Part shown: piece by piece, positions 35,196 through 43,952 of the stretch | How positions within the stretch are numbered: the stretch's first letter is position 1 | Layout of the letters: each line of letters starts with the position of its first letter | Source: Prosthecobacter sp. SYSU 5D2 | GTDB lineage: Bacteria > Verrucomicrobiota > Verrucomicrobiia > Verrucomicrobiales > Verrucomicrobiaceae | Direction: 5' to 3' | Length of the DNA: 64,000 bases | Assembly (NCBI RefSeq): GCF_039655865.1 | Contig: NZ_JBBYXL010000014.1 | Location: forward strand, 108,536-172,535 | Notes under the pieces: generated by a model | Told to the model about the DNA's origin: nothing | Seen by the model: only the letters and a program-made list of their open reading frames with translations | The model's database searches: none | Translations under genes and position numbers: made by a program

Positions 35196-38100
35196 TTATA
35201 ACCAGCCGAGGCTTTTCAAGAACTCATCCATCTTCTTGACCGTCTCAGCATACAAGGTCGCGTCTTTGAACATGTAAGTGTGGATGGCATTCTCCGGCGC
35301 GACAAACTCAATCCGGTTACCGGCTTTGCGCATGGCGGCATCAAAGTCTCGGGCGCCTTTGATGGGGGTGACGGTATCACCGGTGCCGTGGAAAAGCAGC
35401 GTGGGCGGCAGTGAGGGGCGTACCTGGTGCGCAGGTGAAAGCACCTGCCAGCGGTCGCCGATCTTGGCCTGGCCATAGCCTTCCTTGGAAGTATCAATGA
35501 CGGGCGAGAAAAGGATCAGCGCATTGGGCGCACAGGAGATGAGCAGATTTTCATCTTCATGATCCACGCCAGGAAACATGGCGGTGGCAGCGGCGAGATG
35601 GCCACCAGCGGAAGCGCCATTGGCGACGATCTTATCCGGATCAATGCCGAGTTCGGCCGCATGGGTGCGGATGTAACGAAGAGCGGCGCGAGCATCTTTG
35701 ACACAGCCAAAAACAGAGACAGGACCGCCGGCTTTGTATAAACGATACTGGACGCTGATGCCCACCATGCCGAGCTTGGCGCAGTGGTCCGCAAAGGGAT
35801 ACATGCTGCGCGTGGAGCCGCTGGTCCAGCCACCACCATGGATGGAGACAAAGCAGGCGCGCCTGTCGCCTTTCTTCAGGCCGGCTGGCTCGAAAATGTC
35901 GAGGCCCAGCTCCACATCGCCGATCTTTTTGTAGATCACGCGACGGGTGGGGTTCATGCCTGCGGCGAGCTGGCTGAGATAGTTTGGCGTCGGTTTTTTG
36001 GCAGCCGGTTTTGCGGCCGCTGCGGTGACTTTGGGAGCCGGTTTGACACCTTTATATTTCGCGAGCTGGGCCTTGGTGGGCAGGATGGCGAAGTCACTCT
36101 CTTTGATGGTTAAATGCAGGGCCTGCTGCCAGCGATGCGGCATGAAGAGGTGCATGACGCCGTCTTCGGTAAAGGCATCCAGGTAGGAGCACTGAAAGTT
36201 GAATCCGCCGACGGCGAGGTTGTTTTCAACGGCATTGGCCATGACAAAGCGCGGCTCGCTCCAGCTATGGCCTTCATCGGTGGAGGTGGAGACCCAGACC
36301 TCTGAGCGTACCTTCATCGTCTCGGCCTTGTCATTGAGGTCGCGGGGATTGGTGGGCGGGAGCTTGTTGTGATGAAAGGCAACGAGGGTTTTTCCATCGG
36401 ACAAGGGGAAGAGCATCGGTGGTGCATCGGGATGGACGAGGCTGCTGGGGGCGGGTTCAGTCCAGGTCTTGCCGTCATCCTTGCTCCAGGCCGTAAAGAG
36501 CTTGCCCGCAGGCGTGCGGGACATGAAGAGCACCTTGCCACCGCCAAGGTTCAGCGGGCGGCCTTCGTCCATGCGGTCGAATCCTTTGGCAAACCAGCCA
36601 TTGGGCCGGGCATCGGGAAGGACGGTCCACGTTTCCCCTTTGTCCTCAGAGCGCAGGAGGTATTGCTTGGTCTTGATCGGCTTGAAGGACCAGTCCGCAA
36701 TGTGGGAGCCGAGCAGCCAGGTACCGGCATCGGTCTCTGTCATGCGCATGACGGACATGCCGCGAAAGCCTGGATCATTGACCGGGGCAATCAGCTTCAC
36801 ATCGGACCAGGTGTGGCCATTGTCATCGGACCAGCGGTATCCGATGGCGGCGTTCTCATGCTGGCCGCCTTCATGCGTCCAATGACTGTGGATGGGCTGG
36901 GTGCCGAAGGCATAGAGACGCTTGCTTCCGCGCGGGATGAAAGGGATAAACCCATGCTGGCCATACGGCACGTCATAAGCAATGGCGGGGGTGCTCCAGG
37001 TCTGGCCTTTGTCAGTGGAGCGGCATGCCATCATGGTATTGATCTTCTCACCCTTGCTCTTGGCATAATGGTCGCCCTCAGGAAACATCAGCAAATAATC
37101 ACCATTCGGTGTGATGGTGGCACGGGTTTCCAGGATGCGTGAGGTGGTGCGGTGGACGAGCTGGCCCTGGATGGCATTCACAGTGATGAGGCCCATCTGC
37201 GGATGCAGGACAAGACCATCCGGCACTTTTTTGGTGGACAGAGCCAAGCCACTGACCGTAACCGGATCCATGATGGTAAGGTCCGCCCGACTGACTTCCG
37301 GGGTGGTGTCCTTGCCATGGGTCAGCCATTCCAGATTGAAGCGGGCCAGCGTCAGGCTGTCGCCGGCAAAATGAGGTTTGACCTTGGCAGCCCCATGGAA
37401 ACAAAGGATGGTGCCCTTCTGCGTGACGGCGATGTCGCTGTAGGCGCTATAGCCTGGTTCGATGACTTTGTTGACGGGCCACGTGAGACCTTCGTCATAG
37501 CTGAGCTTGACGCTGAGATTCTTCCTGACGCGGCTTTTGCCAGGTTCAGGATCGCCCTTTTGGCGGGCACCTTCCAGGTTGTGCGGATTGGAAAACAGCA
37601 GGCGGTTTTTCTGGCCGTTGGCGGCGCTGGAAAAACGGACGATGCCTCCCATGCAGATGGGTTCCAGCAAGGCGTCATCAAAGCGCGGTTTGCTCCAGCC
37701 GGTCGCACCGTCCTTGCTGACCGTGACCAGGCGGCGGTGAGCCTTGGATTCACTTCGCACGTTTAGCATCACATCGCCATTGGAGAGTTCCACGGCCACA
37801 GTCTCATTGGGGTTGATCCATTCCTCAGTATTGGGCACGGCGATCTCGCCAGCGTTCCAGGTCTTGCCCTGGTCGTCACTGTAAATGGTGGCGGTGACAC
37901 TCGGGCGGTGGGCATTGCCGCCAGTGCCAGTGGAGAGCCAAACGGGGACAATTAAACGGCCTGTCTTTCGCAGCTGAATGCTGTGATTAGGCCCCGTGGC
38001 CAGCACCTTCCAATCATAGTCTTTGCGGAAGGACTCGAAAGTCTGAGTGATTTCCACCGGCTTGCTCCAGGTCATCCCGTCATCCGTACTGCGCTGGTAA

Positions 38101-38525
38101 AAGGCGCGCATGTATTCCAGGCAAAAGAGCATGTGCACGGTGCCATCCTTGTCCGCGATGAGGACCGGGTTGTTATAGGTGACGGTTTTTGGGTCTGTGC
38201 TTTTAAGCAGGAGAGAAAAGGGGTTCTTGGTCTTTGGTCCCGTGACCTCCACAATGTTTTTTGGCTCGCTCCAGGTGAGACCGTCATCGGTGCTCCTGCG
38301 CAGAAGGACATCAATTTCATCCCAATCGCTACCGTTCTTGCGAGCTTCACACCAGGCCAATACGGTACCTTTAGCTGTGACGACGATCCCTGGAATGTGA
38401 AAGATCTTATAACCCAGGTCGCCTTCTTTGAAGATCACCTGCTTTTCCATGAAGGGTTCAGCCGCACAGAGCGGGAGAGCGATGCTGAAGGCCGCCGCCA
38501 TGGCCAAAACAAGATGCGTTTTCAT
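35196..38525 (-). CDS. Secreted sialidase-sialidase-esterase fusion
   Basis: A 1,109-residue exported protein with three parts. Part A (about 25-400) is an exo-alpha-sialidase with four Asp boxes (for example STDDGLTW, SDDQGKTW), acid/base candidate Asp67, Glu in NETVAVEL, an Arg in NVRSES and Tyr in AYSDIAV; the usual RIP arginine is His43 (FHIP). Part B (about 430-830) is a second BNR/Asp-box propeller with about five boxes but no complete catalytic set. Part C (850-1109) is a carbohydrate-esterase-like alpha/beta hydrolase: HGGGW (896-900), GASAGG (Ser972), Asp1050, His1082. Together they could deacylate and release sialic-acid-like sugars. It is divergent from a NanM-like gene, across 139 bases. 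Confidence 0.87.
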   Translation of the reverse strand: MKTHLVLAMAAAFSIALPLCAAEPFMEKQVIFKEGDLGYKIFHIPGIVVTAKGTVLAWCEARKNGSDWDEIDVLLRRSTDDGLTWSEPKNIVEVTGPKTKNPFSLLLKSTDPKTVTYNNPVLIADKDGTVHMLFCLEYMRAFYQRSTDDGMTWSKPVEITQTFESFRKDYDWKVLATGPNHSIQLRKTGRLIVPVWLSTGTGGNAHRPSVTATIYSDDQGKTWNAGEIAVPNTEEWINPNETVAVELSNGDVMLNVRSESKAHRRLVTVSKDGATGWSKPRFDDALLEPICMGGIVRFSSAANGQKNRLLFSNPHNLEGARQKGDPEPGKSRVRKNLSVKLSYDEGLTWPVNKVIEPGYSAYSDIAVTQKGTILCFHGAAKVKPHFAGDSLTLARFNLEWLTHGKDTTPEVSRADLTIMDPVTVSGLALSTKKVPDGLVLHPQMGLITVNAIQGQLVHRTTSRILETRATITPNGDYLLMFPEGDHYAKSKGEKINTMMACRSTDKGQTWSTPAIAYDVPYGQHGFIPFIPRGSKRLYAFGTQPIHSHWTHEGGQHENAAIGYRWSDDNGHTWSDVKLIAPVNDPGFRGMSVMRMTETDAGTWLLGSHIADWSFKPIKTKQYLLRSEDKGETWTVLPDARPNGWFAKGFDRMDEGRPLNLGGGKVLFMSRTPAGKLFTAWSKDDGKTWTEPAPSSLVHPDAPPMLFPLSDGKTLVAFHHNKLPPTNPRDLNDKAETMKVRSEVWVSTSTDEGHSWSEPRFVMANAVENNLAVGGFNFQCSYLDAFTEDGVMHLFMPHRWQQALHLTIKESDFAILPTKAQLAKYKGVKPAPKVTAAAAKPAAKKPTPNYLSQLAAGMNPTRRVIYKKIGDVELGLDIFEPAGLKKGDRRACFVSIHGGGWTSGSTRSMYPFADHCAKLGMVGISVQYRLYKAGGPVSVFGCVKDARAALRYIRTHAAELGIDPDKIVANGASAGGHLAAATAMFPGVDHEDENLLISCAPNALILFSPVIDTSKEGYGQAKIGDRWQVLSPAHQVRPSLPPTLLFHGTGDTVTPIKGARDFDAAMRKAGNRIEFVAPENAIHTYMFKDATLYAETVKKMDEFLKSLGWL

Positions 38526-38664
38526 AAGAGGTTGGAAAGGTTGTCCGGTATAAACGCAGGATGCGATGCGGCTTCACTGGTCAGCACAGCAGGCCAGTGC
38601 TGGTCTAACTGGGTTATTTTTGTAACCAGGAAGAAAGAATAGCCAGCGCACGTGATGTCGTGAT

Positions 38665-39714
38665 ATGACCGCGCTTACAATGAGATCCCTGCTGTCTGCC
38701 ACCCTGTTTATGCTCACCCTTCCTACCGTTGCCCAAGATGACTGGACATCCCTTCCCGCCTTGCCTGATACAGAAGGTTTTGCAGGTTCCTTTGCGGGCG
38801 TAGCCGGTGGAGCCTTGCTGGTGGCCGGAGGCACCAACTTCCCCGACAAGCGCCCTTGGGAAGGCGGAACCAAAGTGTGGTATGATACCGTCTATGCGCT
38901 CGGTCAGCCGGATGGGAAATGGAAAAAAGCCGGTCGGCTGCCCAAACCGAATGGATACGGCGTTTCCATCACCACACCGGACGGCCTTGCCTGCATCGGT
39001 GGAGGTGATTTGGAGTCGAATTTTCGGGATGTCTTTCGACTCCGTTACACCAATGGCAAGCTCACCACCCAGGCCCTTCCTCTCCTGCCGCAGCCTTGCG
39101 CCTTCATGGCCGGTGCGGAAATGGACGGCATCCTTTACGTCGCAGGCGGCATCTCCACACCTACGGCAACCACAGCCCTGAGCACGCTCTGGGCTTTGGA
39201 CCTGAAACAGGTGGACAAGGGCTGGAAAGAACTTCCCCCCTGCCCCGGACCGGCACGAATCCTTGCCACCATGGCCGCCCATGACGGCGTGCTTTATTTC
39301 ATCAGCGGAGCGTCCCTCAAAGCTGATGCTGACGGCAAACCTGCCCGCGAATGGCTCAGCGATGCATGGAGCTACCGGCCTAACCAGGGATGGAAAAAAA
39401 TCGCCGACATCCCGCGTGTAGCTGTGGCCGCTCCCAGCCCTGCTCCTGTCATGGATGATCATATCCTCATCCTGGGCGGTGACGACGGGGTCAATGTCAA
39501 CTTTGAGCCCAAGGACAAACATCCCGGCTTCCCGCGCGAAATCCTCACCTACCATCCCGGCAGCGACAGTTGGGGAGGAATTGGCGATCTGCCTTTTTCC
39601 CTGGTCACCACCCCCGCTGTTGAGTGGCATGGGCGCATCATCATCGCCGGAGGCGAGGCCCGGCCAGGTAAAAGATCCCCGGAAGTCTGGAGCGGAAAAC
39701 CCGTGATCCCCTGA
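38665..39714 (+). CDS. NanM-like kelch protein (N-acetylneuraminate epimerase / mutarotase family)
   Basis: A 349-residue periplasmic kelch propeller with a signal peptide (MRSLLSATLFMLTLPTVAQ; ATG 38665 or 38680). It opens WTSLPALPDTEGFAGSFAGVAGGALLVAGGTNFPD, the start typical of the cyclically permuted NanM/mutarotase family, and six kelch-like repeats with GG doublets follow. NanM speeds interconversion of alpha and beta N-acetylneuraminate released by sialidases. Its divergent position opposite a sialidase fusion supports this role. Other kelch oxidase or lectin functions remain possible. Confidence 0.82.
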   Translation: MTALTMRSLLSATLFMLTLPTVAQDDWTSLPALPDTEGFAGSFAGVAGGALLVAGGTNFPDKRPWEGGTKVWYDTVYALGQPDGKWKKAGRLPKPNGYGVSITTPDGLACIGGGDLESNFRDVFRLRYTNGKLTTQALPLLPQPCAFMAGAEMDGILYVAGGISTPTATTALSTLWALDLKQVDKGWKELPPCPGPARILATMAAHDGVLYFISGASLKADADGKPAREWLSDAWSYRPNQGWKKIADIPRVAVAAPSPAPVMDDHILILGGDDGVNVNFEPKDKHPGFPREILTYHPGSDSWGGIGDLPFSLVTTPAVEWHGRIIIAGGEARPGKRSPEVWSGKPVIP

Positions 39715-39719
39715 TCTGT

Positions 39720-40541
39720 TCAGGACGCAAACTCCACCACCACGGCGGTGCAGTTGTCCTTGCCTGATTCAGCCACCGCACGTTCCACGATTTTAAATGC
39801 CTTGGGCTGATCCCCCGGTGTCGAAAGATATTCGGCGATGCGGTTGTCCCAAAGTCCGTCCATAACACCGTCACTGCACAGCAAAAACTTATCACCCGGA
39901 TGACAGCTCACCGCACCAAAGTGCGGGTTGAGTATCTGGTGGCCGGCCCCAAGCGCCTGGTTCAGCACATTTCGTCCCGGATGGTTGCGCGCCTCCCGCT
40001 CATTCAGCTTACCCTGGCGGCGAAGCCAGCCCACATAGCTGTGATCCTGCGTGACCTGCATCATCCCGCCTTCTTTGGGCAGATAATAAATCCGGCTGTC
40101 GCCGATGTGGCCAAAGTGCATCCAGCCAGGTGAAAAGCAGGCCATGCTCAGCGTCGCGCCCATGCCGGAGCATTCTGCATAGGACCTGCCCATCCGGTTC
40201 AGCTCCTCATGCACGTGGCTGAAAATTTCTTCCAGCGCATCATTCACGCCACCTGCCAGCCTTTGCGCCGCCAACCGGTAAACTTTTGGCATCAATCGCG
40301 TAATGCGTGCCACCGCCGTGCGGCTGGCAAATTCCCCCGCATTCGCCCCGCCCATGCCATCGCTGACGGCAAAGACAAAGTCGCTGTGATCCAGTGTGGA
40401 TTCCCCCACTTTGCCCAGATAGCGTACCTCCTGGGCATCATACGCCAGGGCCAGAAAGGCATCTTCGTTGTTTTTGCGCACACGGCCGACATGGGTCATG
40501 CCGGACCAGGAAAGGGAGGTAGGGTGGCCGTCGGGAGTCAC
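39720..40541 (-). CDS. PP2C-family serine/threonine protein phosphatase
   Basis: A cytoplasmic metal-dependent phosphatase. GMTHVGRVRKNNEDAF is motif 1 with the first metal Asp, VFAVSDGMGGANAGE is motif 2 (DGMGG), HIGDSRIYYL follows, and LLCSDGVMDGLWDN plus KDNCTAVVVEF complete the metal set. Start is uncertain: GTG 40541 is used, since the later ATG 40499 would cut the first strand (SLSWSG) and the alternative is TTG 40586. It is compact (about 273 residues) with no sensor domain. The gene 75 bases upstream encodes a kinase-like protein, suggesting a phosphorylation pair. Confidence 0.9.
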   Translation of the reverse strand: MTPDGHPTSLSWSGMTHVGRVRKNNEDAFLALAYDAQEVRYLGKVGESTLDHSDFVFAVSDGMGGANAGEFASRTAVARITRLMPKVYRLAAQRLAGGVNDALEEIFSHVHEELNRMGRSYAECSGMGATLSMACFSPGWMHFGHIGDSRIYYLPKEGGMMQVTQDHSYVGWLRRQGKLNEREARNHPGRNVLNQALGAGHQILNPHFGAVSCHPGDKFLLCSDGVMDGLWDNRIAEYLSTPGDQPKAFKIVERAVAESGKDNCTAVVVEFAS

Positions 40542-40616
40542 AGGGTTGGGAAGGCAGAGTCTGCTACGGAATATGCAGATTGGCAATGCTTTGCAATGGG
40601 GGCAGAAAGCGGCTCC

Positions 40617-41105
40617 TCACCACCCGCGCGGCCCCTGCTCATCCGGGTCTGGCTCCGGCGGCGGCGGCCCCAGGTCCGGCTGGTCCAGGATGGTAGCAAA
40701 CTCAAAATCAATCAGGCAAAACCGTCCCAGCTGCGGGCTGTAGGTGACATTCCGTGTGTAGGGGTCCTCATGCCGTACGCCGTACTGCTCCAGTTCAGCA
40801 TAGAGCTGACGCAAGCGGTCCTCCGTCAGGTGGTCCACGCGGCTGCCGCAGTTGGAGGTTACCAGATGCAGTTTTTCAGGGTCCGTTTCCAGCACCTTCG
40901 GCACAAATTTGCAGCCCTGCTTCTCCAGATAATTCAAGACTCGCACCTCATGTTCAAAGCGCTCCTTGGCCATGTGCCCCCGGAAAGTTTTGTGCACACG
41001 CCCGTCGTATCCCAGGCGGACCAGTGCCCGTGCGGTATTTTTTGCTTCCACCATGGGGCAATTAAACCCGGCCTGGCAGTAGTCGCAACAGGCGCTGGTC
41101 TTCAT
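40617..41105 (-). CDS. Minimal protein-kinase-like protein with N-terminal cysteines
   Basis: Only 162 residues, yet it carries kinase landmarks in order: a Lys in RVHKTF (Lys39), an alpha-C Glu in FEHEVRVLNYL (Glu53), a hinge-like LHLVTSNCG, the catalytic-loop pattern His112-x-Asp114-x4-Asn119 (HEDPYTRN) and Asp133-Phe-Glu in place of DFG. The C-lobe beyond this is missing and replaced by a Pro/Asp-rich tail. The N-terminus has Cys6, 7, 10 and 16, possibly binding metal. It resembles RIO/LPS-kinase-like small kinases. It is divergent from glutamine synthetase and upstream of a PP2C gene. Activity is inferred, not known. Confidence 0.6.
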   Translation of the reverse strand: MKTSACCDYCQAGFNCPMVEAKNTARALVRLGYDGRVHKTFRGHMAKERFEHEVRVLNYLEKQGCKFVPKVLETDPEKLHLVTSNCGSRVDHLTEDRLRQLYAELEQYGVRHEDPYTRNVTYSPQLGRFCLIDFEFATILDQPDLGPPPPEPDPDEQGPRGW

Positions 41106-41152
41106 TTTCAGGGTGAGTTTTTTGCATTTGGGCTAAAAAATGATTTCTGTTC

Positions 41153-41168
41153 TGGCATATTCCATGCT
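41153..41168 (+). promoter_or_regulatory. Sigma-54 (-24/-12) promoter of the glutamine synthetase gene
   Basis: TGGCATATTCCATGCT has the invariant GG (41154-41155) and GC (41166-41167) separated by exactly 10 bases, and matches the TGGCAY-N5-TTGCW consensus at all but one or two positions. Transcription would begin near 41179, leaving a leader of about 70 bases before ATG 41250. RpoN control is classical for glutamine synthetase genes. I did not identify an NtrC-type enhancer site. Confidence 0.6.
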
Positions 41169-41249
41169 TCATCCACTCGCGCGGCTCGAAGCGAAGATTC
41201 TCCCTTTCTTTCCCTCGGCCCCAACACATACAAGTCGAACACCACAACC

Positions 41250-42269
41250 ATGGCCAAATACAAACTCGAATACATCTGGCTCGACGGCTATACGCCCGTG
41301 CCAAATCTGCGCAGCAAGACCCAGATCAAAGAATACGCCAGCTTCCCCGCCTTGGAAGAACTCCCTCTTTGGGGCTTTGACGGCAGCTCCACCCAGCAGG
41401 CCGAAGGCCGCAGCTCTGACTGCGTGCTGAAGCCCGTCGCGGTGTTCCCGGATACGACCCGCAAAAACGGTGTTCTGGTCATGTGCGAAGTCATGATGCC
41501 TGATGGCGTGACTCCCCATCCTTCCAACTCCCGCGCCACCATCCTGGACGATCCGGGCGCCTGGTTTGGTTTTGAGCAGGAATACTTCCTCTACCAGGAC
41601 GGCCGCCCCCTTGGCTTTCCCGAAAACGGCTACCCGGCTCCCCAGGGCCCTTACTACACCGGCGTCGGCTACAAAAACGTCGGCGATGTCGCCCGCCAGA
41701 TCGTCGAAGAACACCTCGACCTCTGCCTGGACGCCGGCATCAACCACGAAGGCATCAATGCCGAAGTGGCCAAAGGCCAGTGGGAATTCCAGATCTTCGG
41801 CAAAGGCTCCAAGAAGTGCGCCGATCAGATGTGGGTGGCGCGTTATATCCTCATCCGCCTGTGCGAGAAATACGGCATTGACGTCGAATTCCACTGCAAG
41901 CCCCTCGGCAACACCGACTGGAATGGCTCCGGCATGCACGCCAACTTCTCCACGGACTATCTCCGTGACGTCGGCGGCAAGGAATACTTCGAAGCCCTCA
42001 TGGCCGCTTTCGCCAAGAACCTCAACGAGCACATCGCCGTTTATGGTCCGGACAACCACATGCGCCTCACCGGTCTGCATGAGACCCAGTCCATCGACAA
42101 GTTCACCTACGGCATCGCTGACCGCGGTTCATCCGTCCGTGTGCCCCATAGCTTCATCAAAAATGACTACAAGGGCTACCTGGAAGACCGCCGTCCGAAC
42201 TCCCAGGGCGATCCCTACGCCATCGCTTCCCGCATTCTGGCCACCATCGCCGAAGTGCCGAAGCCTTAA
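41250..42269 (+). CDS. glnII: Glutamine synthetase, GSII (eukaryotic-like) type
   Basis: Makes glutamine from glutamate, ammonia and ATP. The ATG at 41250 ([14 protein letters not shown]) gives 339 residues, short as in GSII enzymes and unlike the ~470-residue GSI. The beta-grasp N-domain has [20 protein letters not shown]. The catalytic barrel has [10 protein letters not shown] (metal Glu), [27 protein letters not shown] and the flap/Arg region [10 protein letters not shown]. No adenylylation-site region of the GSI-beta type is visible. An in-frame extension back to 40209 crosses the minus-strand kinase-like gene and is not coding. A sigma-54 promoter precedes the gene and a strong terminator follows. 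Confidence 0.95.
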   Translation: MAKYKLEYIWLDGYTPVPNLRSKTQIKEYASFPALEELPLWGFDGSSTQQAEGRSSDCVLKPVAVFPDTTRKNGVLVMCEVMMPDGVTPHPSNSRATILDDPGAWFGFEQEYFLYQDGRPLGFPENGYPAPQGPYYTGVGYKNVGDVARQIVEEHLDLCLDAGINHEGINAEVAKGQWEFQIFGKGSKKCADQMWVARYILIRLCEKYGIDVEFHCKPLGNTDWNGSGMHANFSTDYLRDVGGKEYFEALMAAFAKNLNEHIAVYGPDNHMRLTGLHETQSIDKFTYGIADRGSSVRVPHSFIKNDYKGYLEDRRPNSQGDPYAIASRILATIAEVPKP

Positions 42270-42305
42270 TTGAGTTTCGACAACGATCACACTCTCTCAC
42301 CCGGA

Positions 42306-42335
42306 GCGCCGCCTGGAAACAGGCGGCGCTTTTTT
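42306..42335 (+). terminator. Rho-independent terminator of glutamine synthetase
   Basis: Perfect 10-bp GC-rich arms (GCGCCGCCTG / CAGGCGGCGC) around a GAAA tetraloop, followed by TTTTTT (42330-42335), 37 bases after the stop. This isolates the glutamine synthetase gene as a single-gene transcript. Confidence 0.92.
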
Positions 42336-42425
42336 GTAAAAACACCGGCGCTGGCCCCCACTTTTTCGCCCCAAAAGGGCCATTGCGCCTTGCCACTCGC
42401 GGCCTGTCGGTTAAAAACAACAGAC

Positions 42426-43283
42426 ATGGTTCGACTCACAGTTCTCGGCAGCGGCAGCTCAGGCAATTGCGCCTTGGTTTCCACCGGGCGCACGACGTTG
42501 CTCATTGATGCAGGGCTGAGCGCCAAACAGATCTGCCTGCGGCTCGCAGCCGCCGGTTATACGCTGGACCAGATTGACGGCATCCTGCTCACCCATGAGC
42601 ATCAGGATCACACCAACGGCCTGGAGGTGCTCAGCAGCAAACGTCCCCTGCCCCTCTATGCTACCGCCCTCACCCGGGAAATCCTTCAGGGCAGCCTCAA
42701 GTTCCGCAGCGCACCGTCCTGGCGCATGATGACCACCGGCAGCGCCTTCGATTTCCAGGACTTGCGCATCGAATGTTTCCCCGTCCCGCATGATGCCGTG
42801 GACCCCGTCGGGTTTGTCATCGCCGATGAAGAATCCCGCCTCGGCGTGCTCAGCGACGTCGGTTTTGTCACCAACCTCATCAAGGACCGCCTCAAAGCCG
42901 CCGACAGCCTGTTTGTCGAAGCCAATTACGACACCCAGCTCCTCGAAGCAGACACCAAGCGTCCCTGGGCCACCAAGCAGCGCATAAGCTCCCGCCATGG
43001 CCATCTCTCCAATGACCAAGCGGCGGAACTTATTGAAAGCGTGGCTCATAGCGGTCTGCATCATGTGGTGCTTGGTCACCTCAGTGATGATTGCAACGAT
43101 CCCGACCGCGCCTCCAAACGCATCCAGGAGTCCCTGCAACGCGTCGGTGTCCATGAAACGCGCGTGGTCTGCGCCAGCCGCCGCTGCCTGACGCCCACCA
43201 TCGAGGTCGCCCGCCGCCGTGTGGTCATCAGCCTCAGCGTCTCCGTGCAAGTGCAGCCCATGCAGCAAATGGCTCTGTTCTGA
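42426..43283 (+). CDS. Metallo-beta-lactamase-fold hydrolase, YycJ/WalJ type
   Basis: A 285-residue cytoplasmic protein starting at ATG 42426 (MVRLTVLGSGSSGNC), 90 bases after the glutamine synthetase terminator. It has the zinc motif HEHQDH (57-62), GSGSSGNC at the N-terminus, and a later metal His in FPVPHDAVDPVGFVI, as in WalJ/YycJ, linked in Firmicutes to DNA replication and repair as a 5' exonuclease. The last 50 residues are an unusual basic and hydrophobic extension. An ABC ATPase gene follows after 13 bases. Confidence 0.85.
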   Translation: MVRLTVLGSGSSGNCALVSTGRTTLLIDAGLSAKQICLRLAAAGYTLDQIDGILLTHEHQDHTNGLEVLSSKRPLPLYATALTREILQGSLKFRSAPSWRMMTTGSAFDFQDLRIECFPVPHDAVDPVGFVIADEESRLGVLSDVGFVTNLIKDRLKAADSLFVEANYDTQLLEADTKRPWATKQRISSRHGHLSNDQAAELIESVAHSGLHHVVLGHLSDDCNDPDRASKRIQESLQRVGVHETRVVCASRRCLTPTIEVARRRVVISLSVSVQVQPMQQMALF

Positions 43284-43296
43284 GTTTACTCATCCC

Positions 43297-43932
43297 ATGA
43301 TCCAGCTCGACAACATCGCCTGGCAGGCTCCGGGGGGCTTCTTTCTCAAGGACATCCATGTCGAGATTCCCACAGGCGTGTATGCCGTGCTCATGGGCTC
43401 CACCGGCTGTGGAAAGACCTCCCTGCTGGAGATCCTCTGCGGCCTGCGCATCCCCTCCCACGGACGGGTGCTGCTCAATGACCGGGATGTGACCCGGCTG
43501 GAGCCACGGCAGCGCCAGATTGGATATCTGCCCCAGGATCTGGCCCTTTTTCCAAGGCGCTCCGTCCGCGACCAGATCGGCTTCGCCCCATCCCTTCAAG
43601 GCTCTCCGGATACAGAAGCCACCGTCACGGAACTCGCCGCCGAACTGGGCATCGCCCACCTGCTGGACCGCCAGCCAGACCACCTCTCCGGTGGTGAAAA
43701 ACAGCGCGTCGCCCTGGCCCGCGCCCTCGCCGCCAGACCCCGCGTCCTGCTGCTGGACGAGCCTCTCTCTGCCTTGGACGAGGCCACGCACGCGGAGGCC
43801 GTCCAGCTCCTCCGTCATCTGCACATCAAGCACGCCCTGACCGTCCTCCACGTCACCCACTCCAGCCGCGAGGCCGACGCTATGGCGCAATTAAAACTGC
43901 GCATGGCCGACGGCAAAATCGTCCGCGAGTGA
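43297..43932 (+). CDS. ABC transporter ATP-binding protein (ModC/FbpC/ThiQ-like), orphan
   Basis: A 211-residue ATPase from ATG 43297 (MIQLDNIAWQ). Walker A is GSTGCGKTS (34-42), the Q-loop is in IGYLPQDLALFP, the signature is LSGGEKQRVALARAL, Walker B is VLLLDEPLSALD and the switch region is VLHVTHSSREA. It resembles tungstate/molybdate, iron or thiamine importer ATPases but lacks their C-terminal regulatory domain. No permease or binding protein is adjacent, so the substrate is unknown. It is probably co-transcribed with the WalJ-like gene. Confidence 0.88.
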   Translation: MIQLDNIAWQAPGGFFLKDIHVEIPTGVYAVLMGSTGCGKTSLLEILCGLRIPSHGRVLLNDRDVTRLEPRQRQIGYLPQDLALFPRRSVRDQIGFAPSLQGSPDTEATVTELAAELGIAHLLDRQPDHLSGGEKQRVALARALAARPRVLLLDEPLSALDEATHAEAVQLLRHLHIKHALTVLHVTHSSREADAMAQLKLRMADGKIVRE

Positions 43933-43952
43933 GTGAGCGGCGCAAGGCCAGG

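Noticed and set aside
40209..41249. In-frame upstream extension of glutamine synthetase (would give 686 residues)
   Set aside because: It crosses the minus-strand PP2C and kinase-like genes and the sigma-54 promoter; the translation is unrelated to glutamine synthetase, whose N-terminus starts at 41250.
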